Shown here one piece after another: positions 9,451-17,965 of a DNA stretch of 64,000 nucleotides; position 1 is the stretch's first letter, and each line of letters starts with the position of its first letter. The DNA lies in the NCBI GenBank assembly GCA_910576895.1, contig CAJTJZ010000006.1, positions 1 through 64,000 on the forward strand, written 5' to 3'. The notes under the pieces were generated by a model. That model searched no databases. It had not been told where the DNA came from and worked only from the letters and a program-made list of their open reading frames with translations. This DNA is from an uncultured Lachnospiraceae bacterium. GTDB lineage: Bacteria; Bacillota; Clostridia; Lachnospirales; Lachnospiraceae. A program made the position numbers and the translations under genes.

Positions 9451-9728
9451 ATCGTAATATTGTCTGGACAACAAAGTTTAAAAAAGACTATAAGCTTGCA
9501 ATGAAACGTAATTTGGATATGGATCTGTTGGATAATATTATCCGAGCCTTATCAAGGGGCGAAATACTACCAGAGAAAAATAAGGATCATGAACTGACTG
9601 GCGATTGGATAGGACATAGAGAGTGTCATATTCAACCAGATTGGCTTCTTATTTATCGGATTGAAGATGATGTACTAGTTTTGACATTATCTCGCACAGG
9701 AACACATAGCGATTTATTTGGAAAATGA
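9447..9728 (+). CDS. YafQ-type RelE superfamily toxin
   Basis: The 93-residue product resembles YafQ mRNA interferases, which cut ribosome-bound mRNA. Characteristic parts are WTTKFKKDYKLAMKRN, LDNIIRALSRGE, DHELTGDWIGHRECHIQPDWLLIYRI and LSRTGTHSDLF. The conserved late His in GTHSDLF, the probable catalytic residue of the family, is present, as is the HIQPDWLLIY strand. The gene overlaps its antitoxin by 4 nt and ends at a strong terminator. It looks intact. Confidence 0.92.
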   Translation: MNRNIVWTTKFKKDYKLAMKRNLDMDLLDNIIRALSRGEILPEKNKDHELTGDWIGHRECHIQPDWLLIYRIEDDVLVLTLSRTGTHSDLFGK

Positions 9729-9733
9729 TTTTT

Positions 9734-9767
9734 ACCGCCGTAAATATTACTTTTGCGGCGGTTTTAA
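9734..9767 (+). terminator. Rho-independent terminator of the toxin-antitoxin operon
   Basis: ACCGCCG-T-AAA (9734-9744) pairs with TTT-G-CGGCGGT (9752-9762) and is followed by TTTT. It lies between the toxin gene and the convergent tepA-like gene. Confidence 0.8.
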
Positions 9768-9771
9768 AAAT

Positions 9772-10533
9772 TTAAAGCGATTTCTTTGTAGTTTTTCTTT
9801 TCTTTTGGGGTGTTTGTTCTATCATAGCAGAAAGCTTTTCCATCGCTTGTTTTAATCCACCGACTTCATTAATTAAACCTTCCTTTACAGCATCTTGTCC
9901 AACAAGCAATGTTCCAAGATCTTTTGTCATCATTCCTGTATTCATCATCATTTCTCGTATTCGTTCTTTTTTAGCAGTACAATGGGTGCAAATAAAATTT
10001 AAAATTCTTTCTTCAATTAATTGAAAATAATCATAGGTTTGTTGTGCTCCAATTACCATACCATTCATACGAACAGGATGGATAATCATAGTACCCGTTG
10101 GAACAATAAAAGAATAATCAGCAGCAACAGCAAGTGGCACACCAATAGAATGACTGTCACCAATCACAAGACTGACTTTTGGTTTGCTTAAGGAAGCAAT
10201 CATTTCAGCAAGGGCAAGTCCGCAGCTTACATCACCGCCAATAGTATTATTTAAAATTAAAATTCCTTCAATATTTGTATCATCTTCTATAGAAGCAAGC
10301 TGTGGAAGAAGATGTTCATACTTTGTTGATTTTCGTTGATTAGGAAGCTGTTCATGGCCTTCAATTTCTCCAATAATGGTAATAAGCTGTATTTTATGTT
10401 TACTGTTATTTAGAAGTGCTTGTCCATATTCCTTCACAGAAGCTGTATTTTCTGATGATTGTAAAGGTTCTTCTTTTTTTGTATTTTCAGATTCTTTATC
10501 TTCCATATCTTGTATAAAATCAAGCATATCCAT
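9772..10533 (-). CDS. ClpP-fold serine protease of the TepA (translocation-enhancing protein) group
   Basis: This 253-residue protein has a ClpP/crotonase-like core after an acidic N-terminal tail. Ser129 in GDSHSIG is the likely nucleophile and His152 in MIIHPVR the general base. NNTIGGDVSCGLALAE is the oxyanion/handle region. The family is named after B. subtilis TepA, linked to protein export, and members are common in spore formers. The C terminus is basic (KKRKTTKKSL). The exact substrate is unknown. The gene is convergent with the YafQ gene and divergent from the membrane-sensor gene. Confidence 0.85.
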   Translation of the reverse strand: MDMLDFIQDMEDKESENTKKEEPLQSSENTASVKEYGQALLNNSKHKIQLITIIGEIEGHEQLPNQRKSTKYEHLLPQLASIEDDTNIEGILILNNTIGGDVSCGLALAEMIASLSKPKVSLVIGDSHSIGVPLAVAADYSFIVPTGTMIIHPVRMNGMVIGAQQTYDYFQLIEERILNFICTHCTAKKERIREMMMNTGMMTKDLGTLLVGQDAVKEGLINEVGGLKQAMEKLSAMIEQTPQKKRKTTKKSL

Positions 10534-10642
10534 GTCTTTTCTTTTCCTTTCCTTTTTTTATTCAAAGTGTTTCCAAAAAGAAGGAATTTCATGCATATAT
10601 TTTAGAAAATATAGATACCTCTCGGAAATTGAGAATTTAAGA

Positions 10643-10671
10643 TTGCATAGAATTTTACAACGTGTTATAAT
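10643..10671 (+). promoter_or_regulatory. Sigma-A type promoter of the membrane-sensor gene
   Basis: TTGCAT at 10643-10648 and TATAAT at 10666-10671 are 17 nt apart, about 85 nt before the start codon at 10758. Confidence 0.65.
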
Positions 10672-10757
10672 AAAAAGATAATATGTTTTTTACTTAGAAA
10701 AAGATTTTAAGGAACTGTTTTTTTAGAAAAAGTACAAGGATAATGTGGAGGGGTTGC

Positions 10758-11801
10758 ATGGGACAAAAGAAGTTGATCATAGTTGTATCTATTGTTCTAT
10801 TTTTGTTTGGTTTTGCCTGTCCAGTGAAAACTGCTGCAAAAGAGCAGACAGTAATCAAAGTAGGTTATAGCAATTCCGAATTTTTATATGCAGGGTCAAA
10901 AAATGCTTATGCAGGTTATGGTTATGAATTGCTTCAAACAATTGCACAATATGAACCAGTAAAGTATGAATATATTTATGCAAATCCAAAAGAATTGCGA
11001 AAAATGTTAGAAAAGGGAGAAATTGATGTATTAGCTCCTATGAATAAAGATGAAAAGCTAGTGGAAAAATTTGATTTTACAGATTTAAGCATTGGTTCTA
11101 GCCAGATGGTAATTAGTACGGTGGAAAGTAGTGATACAGCAGATAGGTTAAATACAGAAAGAATTGCAGTTGGAATGATGGCAGGTAGTACGATAAATAA
11201 AAAATCATTTCGGCAGTATTGTAAAGAAAATAATATTGATGCATTACTTGTTCCGTTTTCTTCGTTTACTTTACTAAAAGATGGTGTAAAAGAGCGTTCG
11301 ATTGATGCTGTATTTGCAGAACGATGGGATATTAATCATTATCAAATTCTTGCACGTTTTGGTGTAAGGGATATGTATTTTGCAGTTACAAAGGGAAATG
11401 AAAAAGTGCTTTCTCTTTTAAATGAAGGGCTTGAAAAAATAGAAGCAGATTTTCCAGAATATCGGCAGATGCTTTATGAAAAGTATTATGCAAGTAATGA
11501 TATTACAGGAACGGTTTTAACATCAGCAGAAAAAAAATTTTTGGAAGGACTTGGAACAGTAAAAGTAGCTGTTCCGGGAAATATCGCTCCATTGCAGCAA
11601 GAGGAAGAACAGGGGAAATTTTCTGGTATTCATATAGAAGTATTAAATACTATTGCAGATAAAATAGGGGTTACATTTGAATATAGCAATACAGAAACAT
11701 TAAATTATGCGGTAGAGCTTATGAAAAATGGGGAAGTTGATATTATTTGCAATGTTGTAGATAATACGGATTGGGCGGATCATTATGGTTTTTTATTGTA
11801 A
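10758..11801 (+). CDS. Double periplasmic-binding-type sensor, N-terminal part (frameshifted gene)
   Basis: The ATG at 10758 follows GGAGGGG and opens a signal peptide or signal anchor (GQKKLIIVVSIVLFLFGFACPV). The earlier ATG at 10743 lies upstream of that site. Two family 3 solute-binding domains follow, the first from about residue 30 (VIKVGYSNSEFLY) and the second from about 265 (VKVAVPGNIAPLQQEE). The frame stops just after DWADHYGFLL. One extra T in the T6 tract at 11789-11794 would restore HYGFFIVKPKE and join it to the next frame. Together they encode an amino-acid-binding-like sensor tied to a signalling output. As it stands the protein would be secreted and truncated. Confidence 0.8.
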   Translation: MGQKKLIIVVSIVLFLFGFACPVKTAAKEQTVIKVGYSNSEFLYAGSKNAYAGYGYELLQTIAQYEPVKYEYIYANPKELRKMLEKGEIDVLAPMNKDEKLVEKFDFTDLSIGSSQMVISTVESSDTADRLNTERIAVGMMAGSTINKKSFRQYCKENNIDALLVPFSSFTLLKDGVKERSIDAVFAERWDINHYQILARFGVRDMYFAVTKGNEKVLSLLNEGLEKIEADFPEYRQMLYEKYYASNDITGTVLTSAEKKFLEGLGTVKVAVPGNIAPLQQEEEQGKFSGIHIEVLNTIADKIGVTFEYSNTETLNYAVELMKNGEVDIICNVVDNTDWADHYGFLL

Positions 11802-13132
11802 AGCCAAAAGAGCAAAATCTTACCAATGGGAAAAGAGTGTTAGCACAATTTAATCATAATGTAAAATTTTCTGGTTACTATAATTCTTCTATTCTGGAAT
11901 GTGCATCATTAGAAGAATGTGTTCGTTCTGTAAAAGAAGGAAAAACAGATTTTACCTATGGAAATATTTATGCCATAGATTATATAAGAGCAAAGGCTGC
12001 TTATCGGGATTTTGATGTTTCCACTATTTCAGAAATTGGAGGAAAGTTTTGTTTTGCAATGTCAAAACAAGATGATTTAACACTATATCATATTATAAAT
12101 AAAACAGTGAAAAGTATTACTTCGGAAATGATAGAGGGCATGGTTGCAAATGCAACCATGAACAGGAAAACAGAATTTAGTTTACTTGGATATATTTATG
12201 ATCATACCATTGGAGTTATTCTTGTAATCTTTATGGCTGCGATTCTTGTTGTCTTTGTTTTTATTTATTTTATGCGAAAAAGTACCGTAATAGAAAAGCA
12301 AATTTCAGAGAAATATACATTATTAGAGCAACGTTATGAAACCGTTATGGATTTGACGGGTGATTGCCTTTTTGAATATATTCCAGAAATGGATATTATT
12401 TATTTTTCAAAAAGTCTTTCAGAAAAGTTTGGATTAAAAAGACAATATAAAAATTTTCAAAAATTTGATCTTTTAGTAAAAAATAACATACATTCAGATG
12501 ATATGCCAATATATGAAGAATTTATAAAGAAATTGTTGACAGCACAGTTTCATGATAGTCAAATACAGATACGACTTTTAGATAAAAAACAAGAATATGA
12601 GAAATATTATTTGTCTGTTTGCTGTGTTCAGGGAAAAGAGAAACAATCAGATTATATTCTTGGAAGGCTTTATGATGAACATACGAAAATTATGGAAAAA
12701 ACAAATGCTTCTGATTTTAAGGGCGTGTATTCTTATTTGGAAATTAGAGATATGATAGAACATACATTAGAACAATCAGAACAGCGAGAAAAACATGTGA
12801 TGATTTTAATGAATATTCGAGGACAGTTCGAGGAAGGTTCTTATAAAGGAGAAACAGATCCTTTATCACGTGCTCTTACTTGTATTCAGTCTTGTGTTAG
12901 AGGTACAGATATTATAGGGCGTTCTGGTGATGAACAGTTATTATTGTTTATGACAAGGATTCAGTCGAGAGAACAAATTGAGAATAAATTAAGTAAAATA
13001 AAACGTCTTTTAAGAGATGAATTTTATTTGGATTCTATAGAAATTCAAATTGGATATTCTGTTTATCCTCTGCAAGGGGAAACTTATGGGGAACTTTATG
13101 AACTAGCAGTTTCTGATATGGTAGAATTATAA
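11771..13132 (+). CDS. C-terminal half of the membrane sensor: binding domain, membrane segment, PAS, degenerate GGDEF
   Basis: This frame continues the second binding domain (KPKEQNLTNGKRVL, then KEGKTDFTYGNIYAIDYI). A single membrane segment follows near residues 140-165 (IGVILVIFMAAILVVFVFIYFM), then a PAS-like region (YETVMDLTGDCLFEYIPEMD) and a GGDEF-fold domain. The active-site signature reads GRSGDEQLLLF: the first Gly of GGDEF is Ser and the Phe is Gln, and the expected metal-binding DLDHF-like motif is also missing. It is therefore probably not a cyclic-di-GMP synthase but could bind a nucleotide or act structurally. The ATG at 11771 is not a natural start; the gene really begins at 10758. 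Confidence 0.78.
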   Translation: MGGSLWFFIVKPKEQNLTNGKRVLAQFNHNVKFSGYYNSSILECASLEECVRSVKEGKTDFTYGNIYAIDYIRAKAAYRDFDVSTISEIGGKFCFAMSKQDDLTLYHIINKTVKSITSEMIEGMVANATMNRKTEFSLLGYIYDHTIGVILVIFMAAILVVFVFIYFMRKSTVIEKQISEKYTLLEQRYETVMDLTGDCLFEYIPEMDIIYFSKSLSEKFGLKRQYKNFQKFDLLVKNNIHSDDMPIYEEFIKKLLTAQFHDSQIQIRLLDKKQEYEKYYLSVCCVQGKEKQSDYILGRLYDEHTKIMEKTNASDFKGVYSYLEIRDMIEHTLEQSEQREKHVMILMNIRGQFEEGSYKGETDPLSRALTCIQSCVRGTDIIGRSGDEQLLLFMTRIQSREQIENKLSKIKRLLRDEFYLDSIEIQIGYSVYPLQGETYGELYELAVSDMVEL

Positions 13133-13160
13133 GTTCTTTTGATATTTTTGGAGCATAAAA

Positions 13161-15026
13161 ATGAAGTTAATAAAAAATAAAACACTGTTTAGCAGACAAG
13201 TTTTTTTAATTATGTTAGACATTATTTTAGTGAATATAGCAGCATATCTTCCACTGTATTTTCGCTATGAATTTTCCATTTCAGCAATTAATGTAATGTA
13301 TCTTGAAAATATTACGAAATATACGGGGATTCAAACGCTTTTAATGATTGTGATATTTTCTTTATGTCATTTATATACAAGCCTTTGGAAATATGCTGGC
13401 ATTGATGAGTTTACCAATGTTGTATATGCTTGTACTTTAGGGACATTATGTCATTTTATTGGTATGAGGCTTTGCAAAATGTCAATGCCAAGAAGTTACT
13501 ATCCTTTAGAAGTGATTTTTATGATTATTGTTATAACTACAACGAGATTTGCTTATCGCTTTCTACGTTCTTTTGGAAATAGTGCTTCTCAAGATTCAAA
13601 AAATAGGATTATGATTATTGGGGCAGGGGAAGCTGCCAATATTATTATTAAGGAAATTCATAATAGCCAATATTTGGATGGTGTTGTTGTTTGTGCAATT
13701 GATGATAGTAAAGAAAAATTAAATCATTATATTCAAGGAGTAAAAATTGTAGGAAACCGTCATACGATTGTTGCTTTTGCAGAAAAATATAATGTAACCG
13801 ATATTATTATTGCAATTCCAACACTTGCTAGAAAAGAACAAAAGCAAATTATTGAATATTGTAAAGAAACAGGCTGCCGATTGAAAATTTTGCCGGGAAT
13901 GTATCAATTAATTAATGAAGAAGTAAGTGTTAGCAGACTGCGGAATGTAGAAATAGAAGATCTTTTAGGGCGTGATCCCATAAAATTGAATACGGAAAAA
14001 ATAATGAATTATGTAACAAATAAAATCGTTCTTGTAACAGGTGGTGGCGGTTCGATTGGAAGTGAGCTTTGCAGACAAATTGCGAAATATAAGCCAAAAC
14101 AATTAATTATTTTAGATATCTATGAAAATAATGCTTATGATATTCAGCAAGAATTGAAAATGAAATATGAAGATACACTTGATCTTGTTGTTTTAATTGC
14201 TTCCATTCGAAATAAAAAAAGGCTTCAATGTATTTTTGAAAAATATCATCCAGAACTGATTTATCATGCAGCAGCACATAAACATGTACCTTTAATGGAA
14301 GTAAGTCCAAATGAAGCAATCAAAAATAATGTATTTGGTACATTAAATCTTGTGCAGACAGCCGATCAATATCAAGTGAAACGATTTGTTCAGATTTCTA
14401 CAGATAAAGCAGTCAACCCAACAAATGTTATGGGAGCAAGCAAACGTATTTGTGAAATGATGATTCAAACATTTAATAGACGTTCAAAGACAGAGTTTGT
14501 AGCAGTACGGTTTGGAAATGTTCTTGGCAGTAATGGTAGTGTGATTCCATTATTTAAAAAACAAATTTTAAATGGAGGACCTGTTACTTTAACTCATCCA
14601 GATATTATTCGTTATTTTATGACAATTAGTGAAGCGGTATCTCTTGTATTAGAAGCAGGTGCAATTGCAAAGGGAGGGGAAATTTTTATACTAGATATGG
14701 GAGAACCTGTAAAAATAGCAGATTTAGCAGAAAATTTAATTAGGCTTTCTGGCTATGTACCGGGGAGGGATATTCAAATTAAATATATTGGACTTCGTCC
14801 GGGAGAAAAATTATATGAAGAGCTTTTAATGGAAGAAGAAGGAATGAAGGATACAGAAAATAGTATGATTCATATTGGAAAGCCAATTCAAATGGATGAA
14901 GAAGCTTTTTTTGAGCAATTAAAAGGATTGAAACAGGCAGTAGAACAAGAAACAAAGAATATTAGAGAATGGATAAAAGAAATTGTGCCAACATATCATG
15001 AAGCAGAACAAGAACAAAGAAAGTAA
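13161..15026 (+). CDS. CapD/FlaA1-like nucleotide-sugar epimerase/dehydratase, membrane bound
   Basis: The 621-residue protein has the full-length layout of polysaccharide biosynthesis dehydratases: four N-terminal membrane helices, a first nucleotide-binding domain (RIMIIGAGEAANIIIKEI), then a second Rossmann domain (VLVTGGGGSIGSELCRQIA). Catalytic-type motifs are AAAHKHVPLMEVSP, STDKAVNPTNVMGASKR and RFGNVLGSNGSVIP. It likely makes a 4-keto-6-deoxy or epimerised UDP-HexNAc for surface polysaccharide or glycan modification. No glycosyltransferase genes adjoin it. GGAGC is the probable ribosome site, 7 nt before the ATG. Confidence 0.93.
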   Translation: MKLIKNKTLFSRQVFLIMLDIILVNIAAYLPLYFRYEFSISAINVMYLENITKYTGIQTLLMIVIFSLCHLYTSLWKYAGIDEFTNVVYACTLGTLCHFIGMRLCKMSMPRSYYPLEVIFMIIVITTTRFAYRFLRSFGNSASQDSKNRIMIIGAGEAANIIIKEIHNSQYLDGVVVCAIDDSKEKLNHYIQGVKIVGNRHTIVAFAEKYNVTDIIIAIPTLARKEQKQIIEYCKETGCRLKILPGMYQLINEEVSVSRLRNVEIEDLLGRDPIKLNTEKIMNYVTNKIVLVTGGGGSIGSELCRQIAKYKPKQLIILDIYENNAYDIQQELKMKYEDTLDLVVLIASIRNKKRLQCIFEKYHPELIYHAAAHKHVPLMEVSPNEAIKNNVFGTLNLVQTADQYQVKRFVQISTDKAVNPTNVMGASKRICEMMIQTFNRRSKTEFVAVRFGNVLGSNGSVIPLFKKQILNGGPVTLTHPDIIRYFMTISEAVSLVLEAGAIAKGGEIFILDMGEPVKIADLAENLIRLSGYVPGRDIQIKYIGLRPGEKLYEELLMEEEGMKDTENSMIHIGKPIQMDEEAFFEQLKGLKQAVEQETKNIREWIKEIVPTYHEAEQEQRK

Positions 15027-15108
15027 ATTTTTCATTGATTTTCTGGAAAAGTTGTTATATAGTAATAAGCGGTAAGGCAGAAATTTTTAAAGATGGAGAA
15101 ATAATAAT

Positions 15109-15666
15109 ATGCGTGTGATTGCTGGAACAGCAAAAAGTCTTCCTTTAAAAACAATAGCAGGTAAGGATACAAGACCAACAACCGATAGAGTAAAAGAAAC
15201 ATTATTTAATATGCTTCAAGAAGAAATTTTAAATACATATTTCTTAGATTTATTTAGTGGGAGTGGGGCAATTGGAATTGAAGCATTAAGTCGAGGAGCA
15301 AGATATGCTGTTTTTGTAGAAAAAAATAAGAAGGCACTTTCTTGTATTCGAGAAAATCTACAGTTTACAAAGTTAGAAAAAAAAGCTTATGTAATAGGGG
15401 AGGATTGCCTTTATGCACTTCGTAGTTTAGAAAAAGAGAAAAAATCATTCCATATTATTTTTATGGATCCTCCTTATCATCAAGGGCTAGAAAGAATTTT
15501 ATTGGAATATTTAAGCACTTCTGGTTTGGCAGATAAAGAAACCATAATTATTATAGAAGCATCTCTTAAAACAGATATTTCTTATATAAAAGAGCTTGGA
15601 ATGGAAATGATAAAGCAGAAAAAATATAAGACAAACCAGCATATTTTTTTACAAAAAATGATTTAG
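15109..15666 (+). CDS. rsmD: 16S rRNA (guanine(966)-N2)-methyltransferase RsmD
   Basis: RsmD methylates G966 of 16S rRNA in the assembled 30S subunit. The start MRVIAGTAKSLPLKT and the DTRPTTDRVKETLFNML segment are family signatures. LDLFSGSGAIGIEALSRG is the SAM-binding loop, and DPPY at residues 120-123 is the amino-methyltransferase catalytic motif. Length (185) is normal. It is paired with coaD, as in many Firmicutes. Confidence 0.96.
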   Translation: MRVIAGTAKSLPLKTIAGKDTRPTTDRVKETLFNMLQEEILNTYFLDLFSGSGAIGIEALSRGARYAVFVEKNKKALSCIRENLQFTKLEKKAYVIGEDCLYALRSLEKEKKSFHIIFMDPPYHQGLERILLEYLSTSGLADKETIIIIEASLKTDISYIKELGMEMIKQKKYKTNQHIFLQKMI

Positions 15667-15734
15667 ATTGATATGCAAAAGATTTATAAGTTATTTATTG
15701 ACAAATCCTAAGTTTTACAGGGGAGAAAAGGAGT

Positions 15735-16214
15735 ATGAGTACAGCAATTTATCCGGGAAGTTTTGATCCGGTGACACTTGGACATCAAGATATTATCTAT
15801 CGTTCTTCGAAAATGGTAGATTGTTTGATTGTTGGTGTTTTAAATAATAGTAGTAAAAAGCCATTATTTACAGTAGAAGAAAGAATGGATATGTTACGGG
15901 AAGTGACAAAAGATTTACCAAATGTATTGATAGAGTCTTTTGATGGTCTTTTGGTGGATTTTGCAAAGCAAAGAAAGGCAAATATTATTGTCAGAGGACT
16001 GAGGGCGATTGCAGATTTTGAATATGAACTTCAGATAGCCCAGACAAACCGATCAATCTGCCCTGAGGTAGATACTATTTTTCTTTCAACAAGTTTAGAT
16101 TATTCTTTTTTAAGTTCTAGTATTGTAAAAGAAATTGCATGTTATGGCGGAAGACTAGATCAGTTTGTAGCTCCTTATGTGGAGAAGAAGATACAAAGTA
16201 AATGGAGGAAATAA
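15735..16214 (+). CDS. coaD: Pantetheine-phosphate adenylyltransferase
   Basis: CoaD converts 4'-phosphopantetheine and ATP to dephospho-CoA, the penultimate CoA step. [10 protein letters not shown] (residues 8-17) is the nucleotidyltransferase HxGH-type motif and [11 protein letters not shown] is the second ATP site. Length 159 is typical. AAAAGGAG precedes the ATG. It follows rsmD by 68 nt, and its TAA is separated from the next ATG by a single base. Confidence 0.96.
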   Translation: MSTAIYPGSFDPVTLGHQDIIYRSSKMVDCLIVGVLNNSSKKPLFTVEERMDMLREVTKDLPNVLIESFDGLLVDFAKQRKANIIVRGLRAIADFEYELQIAQTNRSICPEVDTIFLSTSLDYSFLSSSIVKEIACYGGRLDQFVAPYVEKKIQSKWRK

Positions 16215-16215
16215 T

Positions 16216-16869
16216 ATGGCAGAGCAAAATAAGGTTAGGGCTAATAGCAAGCTGGAACAAAAATTAGAAGAACTATATTATTTACTAGAACAGGCAAGAC
16301 CAAGTACATTTTCAAAATCAAAAGTAGTCATTGATCGGGAAGTGGCATATGAGCTTTTAGAAGATATGCGAAAAGAACTTCCAGAAGAATTAATTAAATA
16401 CCATGAAATGACAAACCGTTATGGAAATATTATTGGAGAAGCACATGATAGAGCAAGTAGTATTGAAAGAGAAGCAAGAGATAAACAAGCAAAATTGATT
16501 AATGAACAGGAAATTGTAAAGGAAGCATATGAAAAAGCAAATACAATTATTAATGAGGCAAGGCAGGAATCAGATAATACTTTAATGGCTGCAAATCAAG
16601 AGGCAGATGTTATTCGTGAGGGGGCTTTTGAATATACGCAAAGTATGATGGTAAAATTGCAGAAACTTCTGTCAGAAACATATCATGTTATGAATGATGC
16701 TTATCGTCCAATTATGGAAGATGTAGAACATGAATTAGATGAGGTAGAACTTGCACTTCATGGTTTGGAAGAACCAGTAGAAACAGGATATAAGGAGGAT
16801 GAGCAGCTTCCAGAAGAAGATAGGTTTCAAGAAGAATATGAGGATGGAGAGGATGCCTATGAAAAGTAG
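16216..16869 (+). CDS. Coiled-coil protein, DivIVA/ATPase-subunit-like, of the rsmD-coaD cluster
   Basis: I chose the ATG at 16216, preceded by TGGAGG and one base after the coaD stop. An in-frame start at 16177 would lie inside coaD. The 217-residue product is highly charged and helical, with long heptad-like stretches of the form EAHDRASSIEREARDKQAKL and ANTIINEARQESDN, and an acidic tail. It resembles the ATP-synthase-B/vacuolar-subunit-H-like proteins often annotated beside coaD in clostridia. It is probably a cytoskeletal or scaffold-type protein. The exact role is unknown. Confidence 0.75.
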   Translation: MAEQNKVRANSKLEQKLEELYYLLEQARPSTFSKSKVVIDREVAYELLEDMRKELPEELIKYHEMTNRYGNIIGEAHDRASSIEREARDKQAKLINEQEIVKEAYEKANTIINEARQESDNTLMAANQEADVIREGAFEYTQSMMVKLQKLLSETYHVMNDAYRPIMEDVEHELDEVELALHGLEEPVETGYKEDEQLPEEDRFQEEYEDGEDAYEK

Positions 16870-17862
16870 TCAAAAGCAGAGAAGGAAGTATCCAAATAAT
16901 CCTGCAAGAACTGCCTGCAATAATTTGGCAATAATATAATAAGAAATAGAAAGTCCTGATGATCCTATAACGCTTTTCGTTTGGGCAAGTGCAGAAAGAC
17001 CACCGAAAGCACAGATAGAGAGTGTTAGGACTGTTTTTATTGTAAGAGAAAGGCAGGAACTGCCAATAATAGAAGTTCCAGTAGAAATTTCTAAAAATCC
17101 AAGAATCGCCGTAGTAAAAAAAAGAACGGTTTCAGAAGGATTTACAAAAAGATAAGAAAAAAGTGATAATAATAAAGTTGCAGGAATCGAAAACAAAATA
17201 ACATAGCCACCAATTTTTACCATAACTTCAAAGCTGCCAAGAATTGTTTCATCAAGCTTTTGCATAGCGGTAACATGGTGAGCTTTTATAGGTTGTTGTT
17301 TGGAAGGGTGAGAAATGGGATTAGAGGAAATTTCTTTCATATTTTTAAAGAAAAATGGGTATAATATAAGTGCAGAAAGAAATCCACTGATAACAATAAT
17401 AAAAAAAATAAGATAACGTTTTTCTGGGATGCCAAGACAGCTACAAGCAGCAAAGCCTGTTAGAAACATAGGACTGGCATTATTGCAGCAGCAAAGCAGA
17501 AAAGAAGCCTCTTTTCTAGAAAGCTTTTTTTCTATTAGCATATCAGCACAAGTTTTTGCTCCCACTGGATAACCAGATAAAAGACCGATAATAATAGGAT
17601 AAGAGCCATGAGAGGAAATTGGAAGAAAACGCAGTAGGGGATAAAAAAGTTTTCCTATCATTTCAGATAGTCCAAAGCGAACGCAAAGTCCCGATAAAAT
17701 TAAAAAAGGAAGCAGAGAGGGAAGAAGTTGTTCAAACCAAAGTAAAAGACCGTTTCTAGCACCTTCTATACAAATAGAAGAAAAGAAAAATAAAAGAAGA
17801 AGATAGGAAAATATAAGGATCGCAAGGAATAAACGGCGTGGTTGTTTCATAAAGTTTTTCAT
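16870..17862 (-). CDS. ylbJ: Sporulation integral membrane protein YlbJ
   Basis: YlbJ is a polytopic membrane protein needed for spore cortex formation in Bacillus. The 330-residue protein has about eight hydrophobic segments and the nucleoside-recognition (Gate) motif pattern LLSGYPVGAKTCADML and CCNNASPMFLTGFAA. The same cluster (rsmD, coaD, ylbJ) is found in other Firmicutes. The gene is convergent with the coiled-coil gene: the two stop codons abut at 16869/16870, so their transcripts must overlap. Confidence 0.9.
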   Translation of the reverse strand: MKNFMKQPRRLFLAILIFSYLLLLFFFSSICIEGARNGLLLWFEQLLPSLLPFLILSGLCVRFGLSEMIGKLFYPLLRFLPISSHGSYPIIIGLLSGYPVGAKTCADMLIEKKLSRKEASFLLCCCNNASPMFLTGFAACSCLGIPEKRYLIFFIIVISGFLSALILYPFFFKNMKEISSNPISHPSKQQPIKAHHVTAMQKLDETILGSFEVMVKIGGYVILFSIPATLLLSLFSYLFVNPSETVLFFTTAILGFLEISTGTSIIGSSCLSLTIKTVLTLSICAFGGLSALAQTKSVIGSSGLSISYYIIAKLLQAVLAGLFGYFLLCF

Positions 17863-17965
17863 AAATGCTCTTTTCTTATAAATGCATAGTTGTTATGTTA
17901 TATATATGTAATGAAATAAAAATTATGAGAATAATCTTAAAGATAGGAAAGGTGGGTTTCTTTTT

